Of a stretch of 64,000 bases of DNA, positions 57,732-64,000 are shown in pieces. The notes below the pieces were generated by a model that saw nothing but the letters and a program-made list of their open reading frames with translations, was not told the DNA's origin and made no database searches. The stretch is from Actinoallomurus spadix. GTDB lineage: Bacteria > Actinomycetota > Actinomycetes > Streptosporangiales > Streptosporangiaceae. The stretch is from contig NZ_JAMXMX010000010.1 in the NCBI RefSeq assembly GCF_024055725.1, positions 62,001 through 126,000 of the forward strand. Reading direction: 5' to 3'. The stretch's first letter is position 1; each line of letters begins with the position of its first letter. A program made the translations under genes and the position numbers.

Positions 57732-59342
57732 ATGCTGATCGATGACCTGACCAAGCCCGAGCGCGTGCTCTGGGACGCGTTCCCGCGCGGGGAGACCGTG
57801 GACCTGTCCGGCGGTGACCAGGACTTCGACGCCACGAACGCCTGGGGCCCCGAGCGTACGATCCGGGCCGAGGTGATCTCCGCGCTGCTGCTGGGCGGGC
57901 GGGAGACCGAGCCCGGCCAGGTCGCCGCCGTGCGCCTGACCGGCGCGCGGATCACCGGCACCCTCAACCTCGGGCACGCCCACGTCACCGTTCCGCTCGC
58001 GCTGACCGGCTGCCAGCTCACCGACGCGCCGCACCTGTACTGGGCGCAGCTGCGCAGCGTCCACCTCATGCGCTGCCGGCTGCCCGGCCTGGTCGCCTCC
58101 GGCGTGCGCATCGACGGGCACCTGTGGCTGGAGGGCAGCCACATCTACGGCGGCGTCTGGCTCGACAGCGCCCACATCACCGGCATCCTCAACCTGACCG
58201 GCGCGTACCTGTCGCACCCGAACGGCGACTCGCCGCTACTGGCCGACCGCCTCATCGTCGACAACAACGTCTACTGCGACCAGGGCTTCACCGCCGAGGG
58301 TGAGGTGCGGCTGCCGGGCGCGCACATCGGCGGCCTGCTCAACCTGCGCGGCGCGCGGCTGCGCAACCCCAGGGGCCAGGCGCTGTACGCCAGCCGGCTC
58401 GTGGTCGCGGCCAACATGTTCTGCGACGGCGGGTTCGGCGCGGAGGGGGAGATCCGGCTGCGCGGCGCGCGGATCGGCGGGTACCTCTCGATGGTCGGCG
58501 CCACCGTGTCCAACCCGGGCCGTACCACGCTGAACTGCGACGACATGAGCATCGAGACCGACATCCACTGCTCGGACGGCTTCCGCTCCGACGGCGTGGT
58601 CAGCCTGGCGGGCGCGCACATCGGCGGCCTGTTCAACCTGCGCGGCGGGCGGCTCGCCAACCCGGCCGGCGTCGCGCTGAACCTCCAGCGCGCCCAGGTC
58701 GAGGAGGTGATGCTGCGCCCCGCCGAGCCGGTCAAAGGCGTCGTCGACCTGAGCTACGCGCGGATCAAGCTGCTGCGCGACGACCCGCTGTCCTGGGCGC
58801 CGAGGTACCAGCTCGACGGCCTGACGTACGAGATGATCGATCCGCCGCTGACCGCCAGGGAACGGCTCAAGTGGGTGGCCCGCGACACGGACGGCTACAT
58901 CCCTCAGCCGTACGAGAAGCTCGCGGAGACCTACCGGGCCCTCGGCCACGACGGCGAGCGGCGCAGCGTCCTGCTGGCCAAGCAGCGGGCGCGCCGCGAC
59001 ACCCAGCCCGTGCCGCGCCGCATCTGGGGTTACGCCCAGGACTGGACGGTCGGCTACGGGTACCGGCCGTTCCTGGCCGCCGCGTGGCTGGTGGCGCTGC
59101 TGGCGATCGGCACCGTGGTGTTCCAGCACCGCCCGCTGATCCAGGAGCCGGGGCACAACACGCAGTTCAACCCGTTCCTGTACACCCTTGACCTGCTGCT
59201 TCCGGTGGGTTCGCTGGGTCAGGAGGGGGAGTTCGCCCCCCACGGCATCTACCTGTGGATCTCCGACGCGCTCGTCGCCGCGGGCTTCGTCCTCGGCCTG
59301 ACCGTCGCCGCCGGCGCGACCCGCGTCCTGTCCCGCGAGTGA
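57732..59342 (+). CDS. Large beta-repeat protein with C-terminal membrane segments (copy 2)
   Basis: A 536-residue paralogue of the protein at 55094. It starts the same way (LIDDLTKPERVLWDAFPRGETVDL), has fewer repeats (AHIGGLLNLRGARLRNPRG; AHIGGLFNLRGGRLANPAG), and the same C-terminal layout: QPYEKLAETYRALGHDGERR, QDWTVGYGYRPFLAAAWLVALLAIG, FNPFLYTLDLLLPVGSLGQE and a final span (ALVAAGFVLGLTVAAGATRVLS). Both paralogues end in TRVLSR. The identical pieces lie in the terminal domains and the repeats vary in number, so the repeat section looks like the variable, binding part. Function unknown. Confidence 0.82.
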   Translation: MLIDDLTKPERVLWDAFPRGETVDLSGGDQDFDATNAWGPERTIRAEVISALLLGGRETEPGQVAAVRLTGARITGTLNLGHAHVTVPLALTGCQLTDAPHLYWAQLRSVHLMRCRLPGLVASGVRIDGHLWLEGSHIYGGVWLDSAHITGILNLTGAYLSHPNGDSPLLADRLIVDNNVYCDQGFTAEGEVRLPGAHIGGLLNLRGARLRNPRGQALYASRLVVAANMFCDGGFGAEGEIRLRGARIGGYLSMVGATVSNPGRTTLNCDDMSIETDIHCSDGFRSDGVVSLAGAHIGGLFNLRGGRLANPAGVALNLQRAQVEEVMLRPAEPVKGVVDLSYARIKLLRDDPLSWAPRYQLDGLTYEMIDPPLTARERLKWVARDTDGYIPQPYEKLAETYRALGHDGERRSVLLAKQRARRDTQPVPRRIWGYAQDWTVGYGYRPFLAAAWLVALLAIGTVVFQHRPLIQEPGHNTQFNPFLYTLDLLLPVGSLGQEGEFAPHGIYLWISDALVAAGFVLGLTVAAGATRVLSRE

Positions 59343-59396
59343 TCCACCACTAGCGAATCGGCGCGTGATTCGCGTTGGTGGCAGGGCACAACCTTG

Positions 59397-59439
59397 CGGG
59401 TACGTTTCCGTAGGAGCAAGGGCTTGCGCCCGGGTACGT
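59397..59439 (+). promoter_or_regulatory. Direct repeat CGGGTACGT upstream of the 2-oxoacid dehydrogenase operon
   Basis: CGGGTACGT occurs at 59397-59405 and 59431-59439, with CCTTGC/GCAAGG (6 bases) inverted between. About 120-165 bases upstream of the E1alpha start codon; may be a regulator site. Weak evidence. Confidence 0.25.
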
Positions 59440-59560
59440 GGCCTCTGTCACGATGACGACTACGTCTCCCGTACTCGCCGGGATCCGCGGGAAGGGCGAC
59501 GCGCAACCAGGCCGACCGCGGCGATCCCGCGGACGGCCCTGAACGCACGAGGAGTGGCAC

Positions 59561-60682
59561 GTGATCGTCGACGCCGCGCGCGGTGCGCCCCTGGGCACCG
59601 ACGCACAGTCTCCCCCGCCGGAACTCGTCCAGCTGCTCACCCCTGAGGGTGAGCGCGTCGAGCATCCCGAGTACGACGTGAACCTGACCCCCGAGGAGAT
59701 CAAGGGCCTGTACCGCGACCTGGTGATCGTCCGCCGGATCGACACCGAGGCCGTCGCGCTGACCCGACAGGGCGAGCTCGGCATCTGGGCCTCGCTGCTC
59801 GGCCAGGAGGCCGCGCAGATAGGCTCGGCGCACGCCCTGCGGACCGGCGACATGGCGTTCCCGAGCTACCGGGAGCACGGTGTGGCCTGGTGCCGGGGCG
59901 TCGACCCGCTCGACCTCCTGGGCCTCTTCCGCGGCGTCAACCACGCCGGCTGGGACCCGAAGGCCCACAACTTCCACCTCTACACGATCGTCATCGGCAG
60001 CCACGCCCTGCACGCCACCGGCTACGCCATGGGCATCCAGCGCGACGGGGCCGAGAACGCCGCCATCGTCTACTTCGGCGACGGCGCGACCAGCCAGGGC
60101 GACGTCAACGAGGCGTTCGTCTGGTCGGCCGCGCAGAACGCCCCCATCGTCTTCTTCTGCCAGAACAACCAGTGGGCCATCTCCGAACCGCTGGAGAGGC
60201 AGTCCCGCATTCCGCTGTACCGCCGCGCCGAGGGCTTCGGCTTCCCCGGCGTCCGCGTCGACGGAAACGACATCTTCGCCGTTCTCGCCGTCACCCGGAA
60301 GGCCCTCGACAACGCCCGCAGCGGGCAGGGCCCCACGCTCATCGAGGCGTTCACGTACCGCATGGGCGCGCACACCACCACCGACGACCCGACGCGCTAC
60401 CGGCTTCAGTCCGAGCTGGAGTCCTGGAAGCTCAAGGACCCGATCGAGCGTCTCAAGGCGTACCTCGTCAAGAACGAGATGGCCGACCGTGAATTCTTCG
60501 ACGCGATCGACGCCGAGGCCAAACAGGTCGGCTCGGACCTGCGGAGACGCTGTCTAGAATTGCCCGACCCGGAGCCGACGGCGATCTGGGAGAACGTCTA
60601 TGCCACCGAGCACTCGCTGCTCGCGGAGGAACGCGACCAGTTCACCTCGTACCTGGCGTCGTTCGAGGATGTGTCCCGATGA
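59561..60682 (+). CDS. 2-oxoacid dehydrogenase E1 component, alpha subunit
   Basis: A 373-residue ThDP enzyme subunit of the pyruvate/branched-chain 2-oxoacid dehydrogenase complex. The ThDP motif is FGDGATSQGDVNEAFVWSA...QNNQWAIS; RQGELGIWASLLGQEAAQIG and FPSYREHGVAW are also typical. The phospho-loop region is FTYRMGAHTTTDDPTRYR. The first gene of an E1alpha - E1beta - E2 operon. The E3 subunit is not in the operon. Substrate (pyruvate or branched-chain oxoacid) cannot be told from sequence alone; the N-terminal extension and QLLTPEGERVEHPEYDV favour the branched-chain type. GTG start with AGGAG upstream. Confidence 0.93.
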   Translation: MIVDAARGAPLGTDAQSPPPELVQLLTPEGERVEHPEYDVNLTPEEIKGLYRDLVIVRRIDTEAVALTRQGELGIWASLLGQEAAQIGSAHALRTGDMAFPSYREHGVAWCRGVDPLDLLGLFRGVNHAGWDPKAHNFHLYTIVIGSHALHATGYAMGIQRDGAENAAIVYFGDGATSQGDVNEAFVWSAAQNAPIVFFCQNNQWAISEPLERQSRIPLYRRAEGFGFPGVRVDGNDIFAVLAVTRKALDNARSGQGPTLIEAFTYRMGAHTTTDDPTRYRLQSELESWKLKDPIERLKAYLVKNEMADREFFDAIDAEAKQVGSDLRRRCLELPDPEPTAIWENVYATEHSLLAEERDQFTSYLASFEDVSR

Positions 60683-60730
60683 GGGGGCGGCCGGTTCCGG
60701 CCGGGGGTACGCGCGGAGGGGAGTTCGACG

Positions 60731-61708
60731 GTGAGCGCTGAGACGCTGACTCTTTCCAGAGCGATGAACGAGGGCCTTCGCAAGGCCATGGAGAACGACC
60801 CGAAGGTCCTCATCATGGGAGAGGACGTCGGCAAGCTCGGCGGCGTCTTCCGGGTGACCGACGGTCTGCAGAAGGACTTCGGCGAGGCGCGCGTCATCGA
60901 CACGCCGCTGGCCGAGTCCGGCATCGTCGGCACGGCCATCGGGCTGGCGCTGCGCGGCTACCGGCCGGTGTGCGAGATCCAGTTCGACGGGTTCGTGTTC
61001 CCGGCGTTCAACCAGATCACCACGCAGCTCGCCAAGATGCGGATGCGCTCGCTCGGCACGCTCGAACTCCCGGTCGTCATCCGCATCCCCTGCGGCGGCG
61101 GCATCGGCGCGGTCGAGCACCACAGCGAGTCGCCGGAGGCGTACTTCACCCACACCGGCGGCCTGCGCGTCGTCGCCTGCTCCAACCCGTCCGACGCGTA
61201 CACGATGATCCAGCAGGCCATCGAGTGCCCCGACCCGGTGATCTTCTTTGAGCCGAAGCGCCGCTACTGGGACAAGGCCCCCGTCGACCGCGACCTGTCC
61301 AAGGCCGTGCCGTTCGACAGGGCCGTCGTCGCGCGCCCCGGCGAGGACGTGACCGTGCTCGCGTACGGGCCGATGGTCAAGACGTCGCTGGAGGCCGCGC
61401 AGGCCGACGAGAACCACTCGATCGAGGTCGTCGACGTCCGCTCGCTGAACCCGCTCGACGAGGAGACGATCCTGGAGTCCGTACGCCGCACCGGCCGGTG
61501 CGTCGTCGTGCACGAGGCGCCGGTCTTCAACGGGTACGGCGCCGAGCTCGCCGCCCGGATCACCGAGAAGTGCTTCTACCACCTGGAGGCACCGGTGCTG
61601 CGGGTCGGCGGCTTCTCCACGCCGTACCCGCCGTCCCGCCTCGAGGACCACTACCTGCCCGACCTCGACCGCGTCCTCGACGCCGTCGACCGGACCTTCG
61701 CGTGGTGA
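60731..61708 (+). CDS. 2-oxoacid dehydrogenase E1 component, beta subunit
   Basis: A 325-residue partner of the E1alpha protein; together they decarboxylate the 2-oxoacid with ThDP. MGEDVGKLGGVFRVTDGLQKDFG, PLAESGIVGTAIGLALRGYRPVCEIQF and HSESPEAYFTHTGGLRVVACS are characteristic. GTG start with GGAGGGGAG upstream. Its stop codon overlaps the GTG of the E2 gene. Confidence 0.95.
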   Translation: MSAETLTLSRAMNEGLRKAMENDPKVLIMGEDVGKLGGVFRVTDGLQKDFGEARVIDTPLAESGIVGTAIGLALRGYRPVCEIQFDGFVFPAFNQITTQLAKMRMRSLGTLELPVVIRIPCGGGIGAVEHHSESPEAYFTHTGGLRVVACSNPSDAYTMIQQAIECPDPVIFFEPKRRYWDKAPVDRDLSKAVPFDRAVVARPGEDVTVLAYGPMVKTSLEAAQADENHSIEVVDVRSLNPLDEETILESVRRTGRCVVVHEAPVFNGYGAELAARITEKCFYHLEAPVLRVGGFSTPYPPSRLEDHYLPDLDRVLDAVDRTFAW

Positions 61709-63114
61709 GCATGGGTGAGCTGAAACAGTTCAAGCTGCCGGACGTCGGCGAGGGCCTGACCGAGGCCGACATCGTCAAGTGGCACGTACGGCCCGGCGAC
61801 CCCGTCGAGGTCAACCAGACGATCGTGGAGATCGAGACGGCCAAGGCCGTCGTCGAGCTGCCCTGCCCGTTCGAGGGGACGGTCGCCGAGCTCCTCGTCG
61901 AGGAGGGCACGACCGTCGACGTCGGCGTCCCGATCATCGCGGTCGCCGTCGGCGGCGACGTCCCGGCCGCCGCGGAGACCGCGCCGACGGAGGCCACGCC
62001 GGCGGAGGGCGCGCAGGAGCCGGGCATGGTCGGCAGCCCCGCCCCGGCCGTCGACCCGGCCGCTCCGGAGCAGAAGCGCGTCCCGGTGCTCGTCGGCTAC
62101 GGCGTGAAGGCCGGCTCGACCAAGCGCCGCCCGCGCAAGGCCCCGGCGCCCGCTGGACCGGTCCCGGCCGCGACCGCCGCTCCGGCCGTACGAGCGGCGG
62201 AGCCCGCCGCTCCGGCGCAGACCGTCCCCGTTCCCCGCCCTGCGGGGTCGCGGGTCGCGGTGCTGGCCAAGCCCCCGGTCCGCAAGCTGGCCAAGGACCT
62301 CGGCGTCGACCTGGCGACCGTCGCCGGCACCGGCCCGCAGGGGTCGATCACCCGCGACGACGTACGCCAGGCCGCCGAGGCGCCCGCCGCCCCGGCCCGT
62401 ACGGTGGGCGAACGGCGGGAGGAGCGCATCCCGATCCGCGGGGTGCGTAAGCACACGGCGGCGGCCATGGTGCAGTCGGCGTTCACCGCGCCGCACGTCA
62501 CCGAGTGGCTGCAGGTCGACGTGACCGAGACGATGAACGCCGTGAAGCGGCTGCGCGAGCTGCCCGACTTCGAGGGCGTCAAGGTCTCGCCGCTGCTGCT
62601 GGTCGCCAAGGCGCTCCTGCTGGCGGTCCGCCGCAACCCGCTGATCAACTCGGCGTGGGACGAGGACGCGCAGGAGATCGTGGTCAAGCACTACGTGAAC
62701 CTGGGCATCGCCGCCGCGACCGAGCGCGGGCTGATCGTGCCGAAGGTGCGCGACGCCCACGACCTGTCCCTGCCGGACCTGGCCCGGGCGCTCGCCGACC
62801 TCGCCGCCACGGCGCGGGCCGGCAAGTCCACCCCGGCCGACCTGTCCGACGGCACGATCACCATCACCAACGTCGGCGTCTTCGGCGTCGACGCGGGCAC
62901 CCCGCTCCTGACCCCCGGTGAGTCGGCCATCCTCGCCTTCGGCCAGATCCGGGACATGCCCTGGGTACACGGTGGCGAGATCAAGGTCCGCAAGGTGACG
63001 ACGCTGGCGCTGTCGTTCGACCACCGCATCGTCGACGGCGAGCTCGGCTCCGCCGTCCTCCGCGAGGTCGGCGCCATGCTCGAGGACCCCATGCGCATGC
63101 TCGCCTGGTCCTGA
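61705..63114 (+). CDS. 2-oxoacid dehydrogenase E2 component (lipoyl acyltransferase)
   Basis: A 469-residue core of the complex. A single lipoyl domain (about 4-80; lipoylated Lys in VEIETAKAVVELPCP), a Pro/Ala-rich linker, a peripheral subunit-binding domain (KPPVRKLAKDLGVDLATVAGTGPQGSITRDDV in parts) and the catalytic domain ending in LSFDHRIVDG with the active His. It passes the acyl group from E1 to CoA. The GTG at 61705 overlaps the E1beta stop (GTGA); an ATG at 61711 is an equal alternative. A long linker segment (about 85-200) contains an RRPRKAP stretch. A terminator follows. Confidence 0.95.
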   Translation: MSMGELKQFKLPDVGEGLTEADIVKWHVRPGDPVEVNQTIVEIETAKAVVELPCPFEGTVAELLVEEGTTVDVGVPIIAVAVGGDVPAAAETAPTEATPAEGAQEPGMVGSPAPAVDPAAPEQKRVPVLVGYGVKAGSTKRRPRKAPAPAGPVPAATAAPAVRAAEPAAPAQTVPVPRPAGSRVAVLAKPPVRKLAKDLGVDLATVAGTGPQGSITRDDVRQAAEAPAAPARTVGERREERIPIRGVRKHTAAAMVQSAFTAPHVTEWLQVDVTETMNAVKRLRELPDFEGVKVSPLLLVAKALLLAVRRNPLINSAWDEDAQEIVVKHYVNLGIAAATERGLIVPKVRDAHDLSLPDLARALADLAATARAGKSTPADLSDGTITITNVGVFGVDAGTPLLTPGESAILAFGQIRDMPWVHGGEIKVRKVTTLALSFDHRIVDGELGSAVLREVGAMLEDPMRMLAWS

Positions 63115-63124
63115 TCGCGCGGGA

Positions 63125-63152
63125 AGGGGCTCCGGGCCACGCCTCGGAGCCC
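63125..63152 (+). terminator. Terminator after the 2-oxoacid dehydrogenase operon
   Basis: GGGGCTCCG (63125-63133) pairs with CGGAGCCCC (63144-63152), perfect 9 bp, 10-base loop, 11 bases after the E2 stop. Confidence 0.75.
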
Positions 63153-63187
63153 CTCTCCCGTCACCACGGACGGCCCGCCCCACACCG

Positions 63188-63213
63188 AGGTACGTTGAGT
63201 ACTTGACGTACCT
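63188..63213 (+). promoter_or_regulatory. 26-base palindromic operator upstream of the toxin-antitoxin genes
   Basis: AGGTACGT (63188-63195) and ACGTACCT (63206-63213) are perfect inverted repeats; the centre contains AGTACT, so 22 of 26 positions are symmetric. TTGACG (63203-63208) lies within it. Placed 46 bases before the antitoxin-like gene, as expected for autoregulation. Confidence 0.65.
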
Positions 63214-63258
63214 GCCGTTGTCACAAAAGCGGCATGATCGGTGACAGGGAGTGGCATC

Positions 63259-63675
63259 ATGTCGTCTGTGCACTTCAACAGCTACACAGAAGCGCGCGCG
63301 CATCTGAAGGATCTCCTCGATGCGGCGGAACTCGGATGCACGGCGACCGTACGCCGGGAGTCCTCGATGGCGGCGGTCGTGGACGCCGAGCGACTACGAC
63401 ACTTCCTCGCCCTCGTCAGCCCGGTTCGCGCGCAGGTGGTGGCGGAAGACGGCGGCTGGTCGGTGTTCCTCCCAGGGATGCCCATCTCCGCCGATGGCGC
63501 CACCTTCGACGAAGCGATCGCGGAGATGGTGGACGCCCTCCGTGAGTATGCCGCCGACTGGCAGGAGCGACTGCGTGAGGCACCGAACCATCGCCGGCAG
63601 TGGGGACTGGTCCAGCTGATCAACCTCAGCGACGACGACCAGCTACGCGAGTGGCTCACCGGGGACGGCGCATGA
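63259..63675 (+). CDS. Antitoxin-like protein (Phd/YefM-like start, HicB-like end)
   Basis: A 138-residue protein. Residues 1-60 (SVHFNSYTEARAHLKDLLDAAELG, then VRRESSMAAVVDAERLRHFL) resemble a Phd/YefM antitoxin DNA-binding part; residues 65-115 (VVAEDGGWSVFLPGMPISAD, then FDEAIAEMVDALREYAADW) resemble a HicB partial-RNase-H fold. The C-terminus (LVQLINLSDDDQLREWL) is of its own kind. ATG start at 63259; its stop overlaps the start of the next gene (ATGA). A likely antitoxin and autorepressor. Confidence 0.78.
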   Translation: MSSVHFNSYTEARAHLKDLLDAAELGCTATVRRESSMAAVVDAERLRHFLALVSPVRAQVVAEDGGWSVFLPGMPISADGATFDEAIAEMVDALREYAADWQERLREAPNHRRQWGLVQLINLSDDDQLREWLTGDGA

Positions 63676-64000
63676 ACTGGCCACGACCCACCCGGAAGGA
63701 TCACGAGTGCTTCTGCGTGACCGAAAGCTGGCGTCGGGTGCGCGACGCACGTGGACGCACCGGAACCCATCACGTCACCTATGAACTCGACCTTCCCGAC
63801 GGGTCGATCCTGCGTACCAGGATCTCCCACCCGGTCGATCGCAGCGGTTACGGCAAGAGCCTGTGGGCGCACATCCTCCGTGACCAGCTCGATGTCTCGG
63901 AGCAGGAGATCTGGGCCTGTGTTCGCGATGGCCAGAAACCCGACAGAGGAGCTCCCCCGCCGGCGCAAGACGCCCTCCCTGCTGAAATGGTGCGTCTTTT
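63672..64000 (+). CDS. Toxin-like protein (cytotoxic translational repressor type), truncated by window end
   Basis: The first 109 codons of a protein that starts NWPRPTRKDHECFCVTESWR. It continues VRDARGRTGTHHVTYELDLPDG and ILRTRISHPVDRSGYGKSLW; then AHILRDQLDVSEQEIWACVRDG. Actinobacterial homologues, as I remember them, are annotated as cytotoxic translational repressor of a toxin-antitoxin system. It overlaps the antitoxin-like gene by four bases (ATGA). The end lies outside the window. Activity is not shown. Confidence 0.72.
   Translation, partial: MNWPRPTRKDHECFCVTESWRRVRDARGRTGTHHVTYELDLPDGSILRTRISHPVDRSGYGKSLWAHILRDQLDVSEQEIWACVRDGQKPDRGAPPPAQDALPAEMVRL

Noticed and set aside
1-64000. 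tRNA, rRNA, riboswitch or replication origin
   Set aside because: I looked for T-loop sequences, rRNA core sequences and DnaA-box clusters and saw none that could be supported; a covariance-model search would be decisive.

Overview
The window is chromosomal DNA from a high-GC actinomycete. Supporting signs are codon third positions that are almost all G/C, many GTG starts, GTGA/ATGA stop-start overlaps, and a bldC gene. The segment bldC - conserved protein - valine dehydrogenase - DUF3073 - purM - purF - SCP2-like - purL - purQ - purS matches, as I recall it, the order in Streptomyces, but with extra genes inserted. The content would fit Streptosporangiales/Thermomonosporaceae (for example an Actinomadura or Actinoallomurus relative) at least as well as Streptomyces; that placement is inference. 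I found no rRNA, tRNA, CRISPR array or intact insertion sequence.

Layout. 0-9.9 kb: FHA protein, subtilisin-inhibitor-like protein, lipoprotein, mycothiol-dependent-isomerase-like protein, a secreted GH13 alpha-amylase, an operon of CPBP protease + histidine kinase + LuxR-type regulator, and a lipoprotein hydrolase. 10-20.7 kb: secreted RCC1-repeat protein, two PAP2 phosphatases, DUF2231 membrane protein, a first beta-carbonic anhydrase preceded by a small membrane-anchored protein ending in LQVFRC, a RodA-like protein, a truncated DUF397 gene, arylamine N-acetyltransferase, L,D-transpeptidase-like protein, DUF1707 protein and an MFS exporter. 20.8-28.3 kb: DUF523, hydrolase, DUF711, methyltransferase, amidase lipoprotein, LacI and TetR regulators.

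28.6-43.6 kb is the conserved bldC/vdh/DUF3073 and purM/purF block. It is interrupted by accessory genes: a very large secreted sedolisin, a second carbonic anhydrase locus (again with an LQVFRC protein upstream and a SulP transporter downstream), and a SanA/YdcF-like protein. 43.8-51 kb is a second accessory block: subtilase, methyltransferase, pentapeptide protein, MFS pump with divergent TetR, and TetR with divergent short-chain dehydrogenases. 51-55 kb holds purL, purQ and purS with an anti-sigma-type ATPase gene between purS and purQ. 55-59.3 kb carries two large paralogous repeat proteins with C-terminal membrane segments, flanking a decayed VapBC-type module. 59.5-63.1 kb is a 2-oxoacid dehydrogenase operon (E1alpha, E1beta, E2). 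The right edge is an apparently intact toxin-antitoxin-like pair cut by the window end.

The most interesting signal is the duplicated association of a small N-terminally membrane-anchored, proline-rich protein with an invariant C-terminal LQVFRC and a directly downstream beta-carbonic anhydrase. The two anhydrases align without gaps over at least their first 104 residues. A second theme is regulatory: several genes, including all three TetR regulators, have a TANNNT hexamer exactly six bases before the start codon, which predicts leaderless transcripts.
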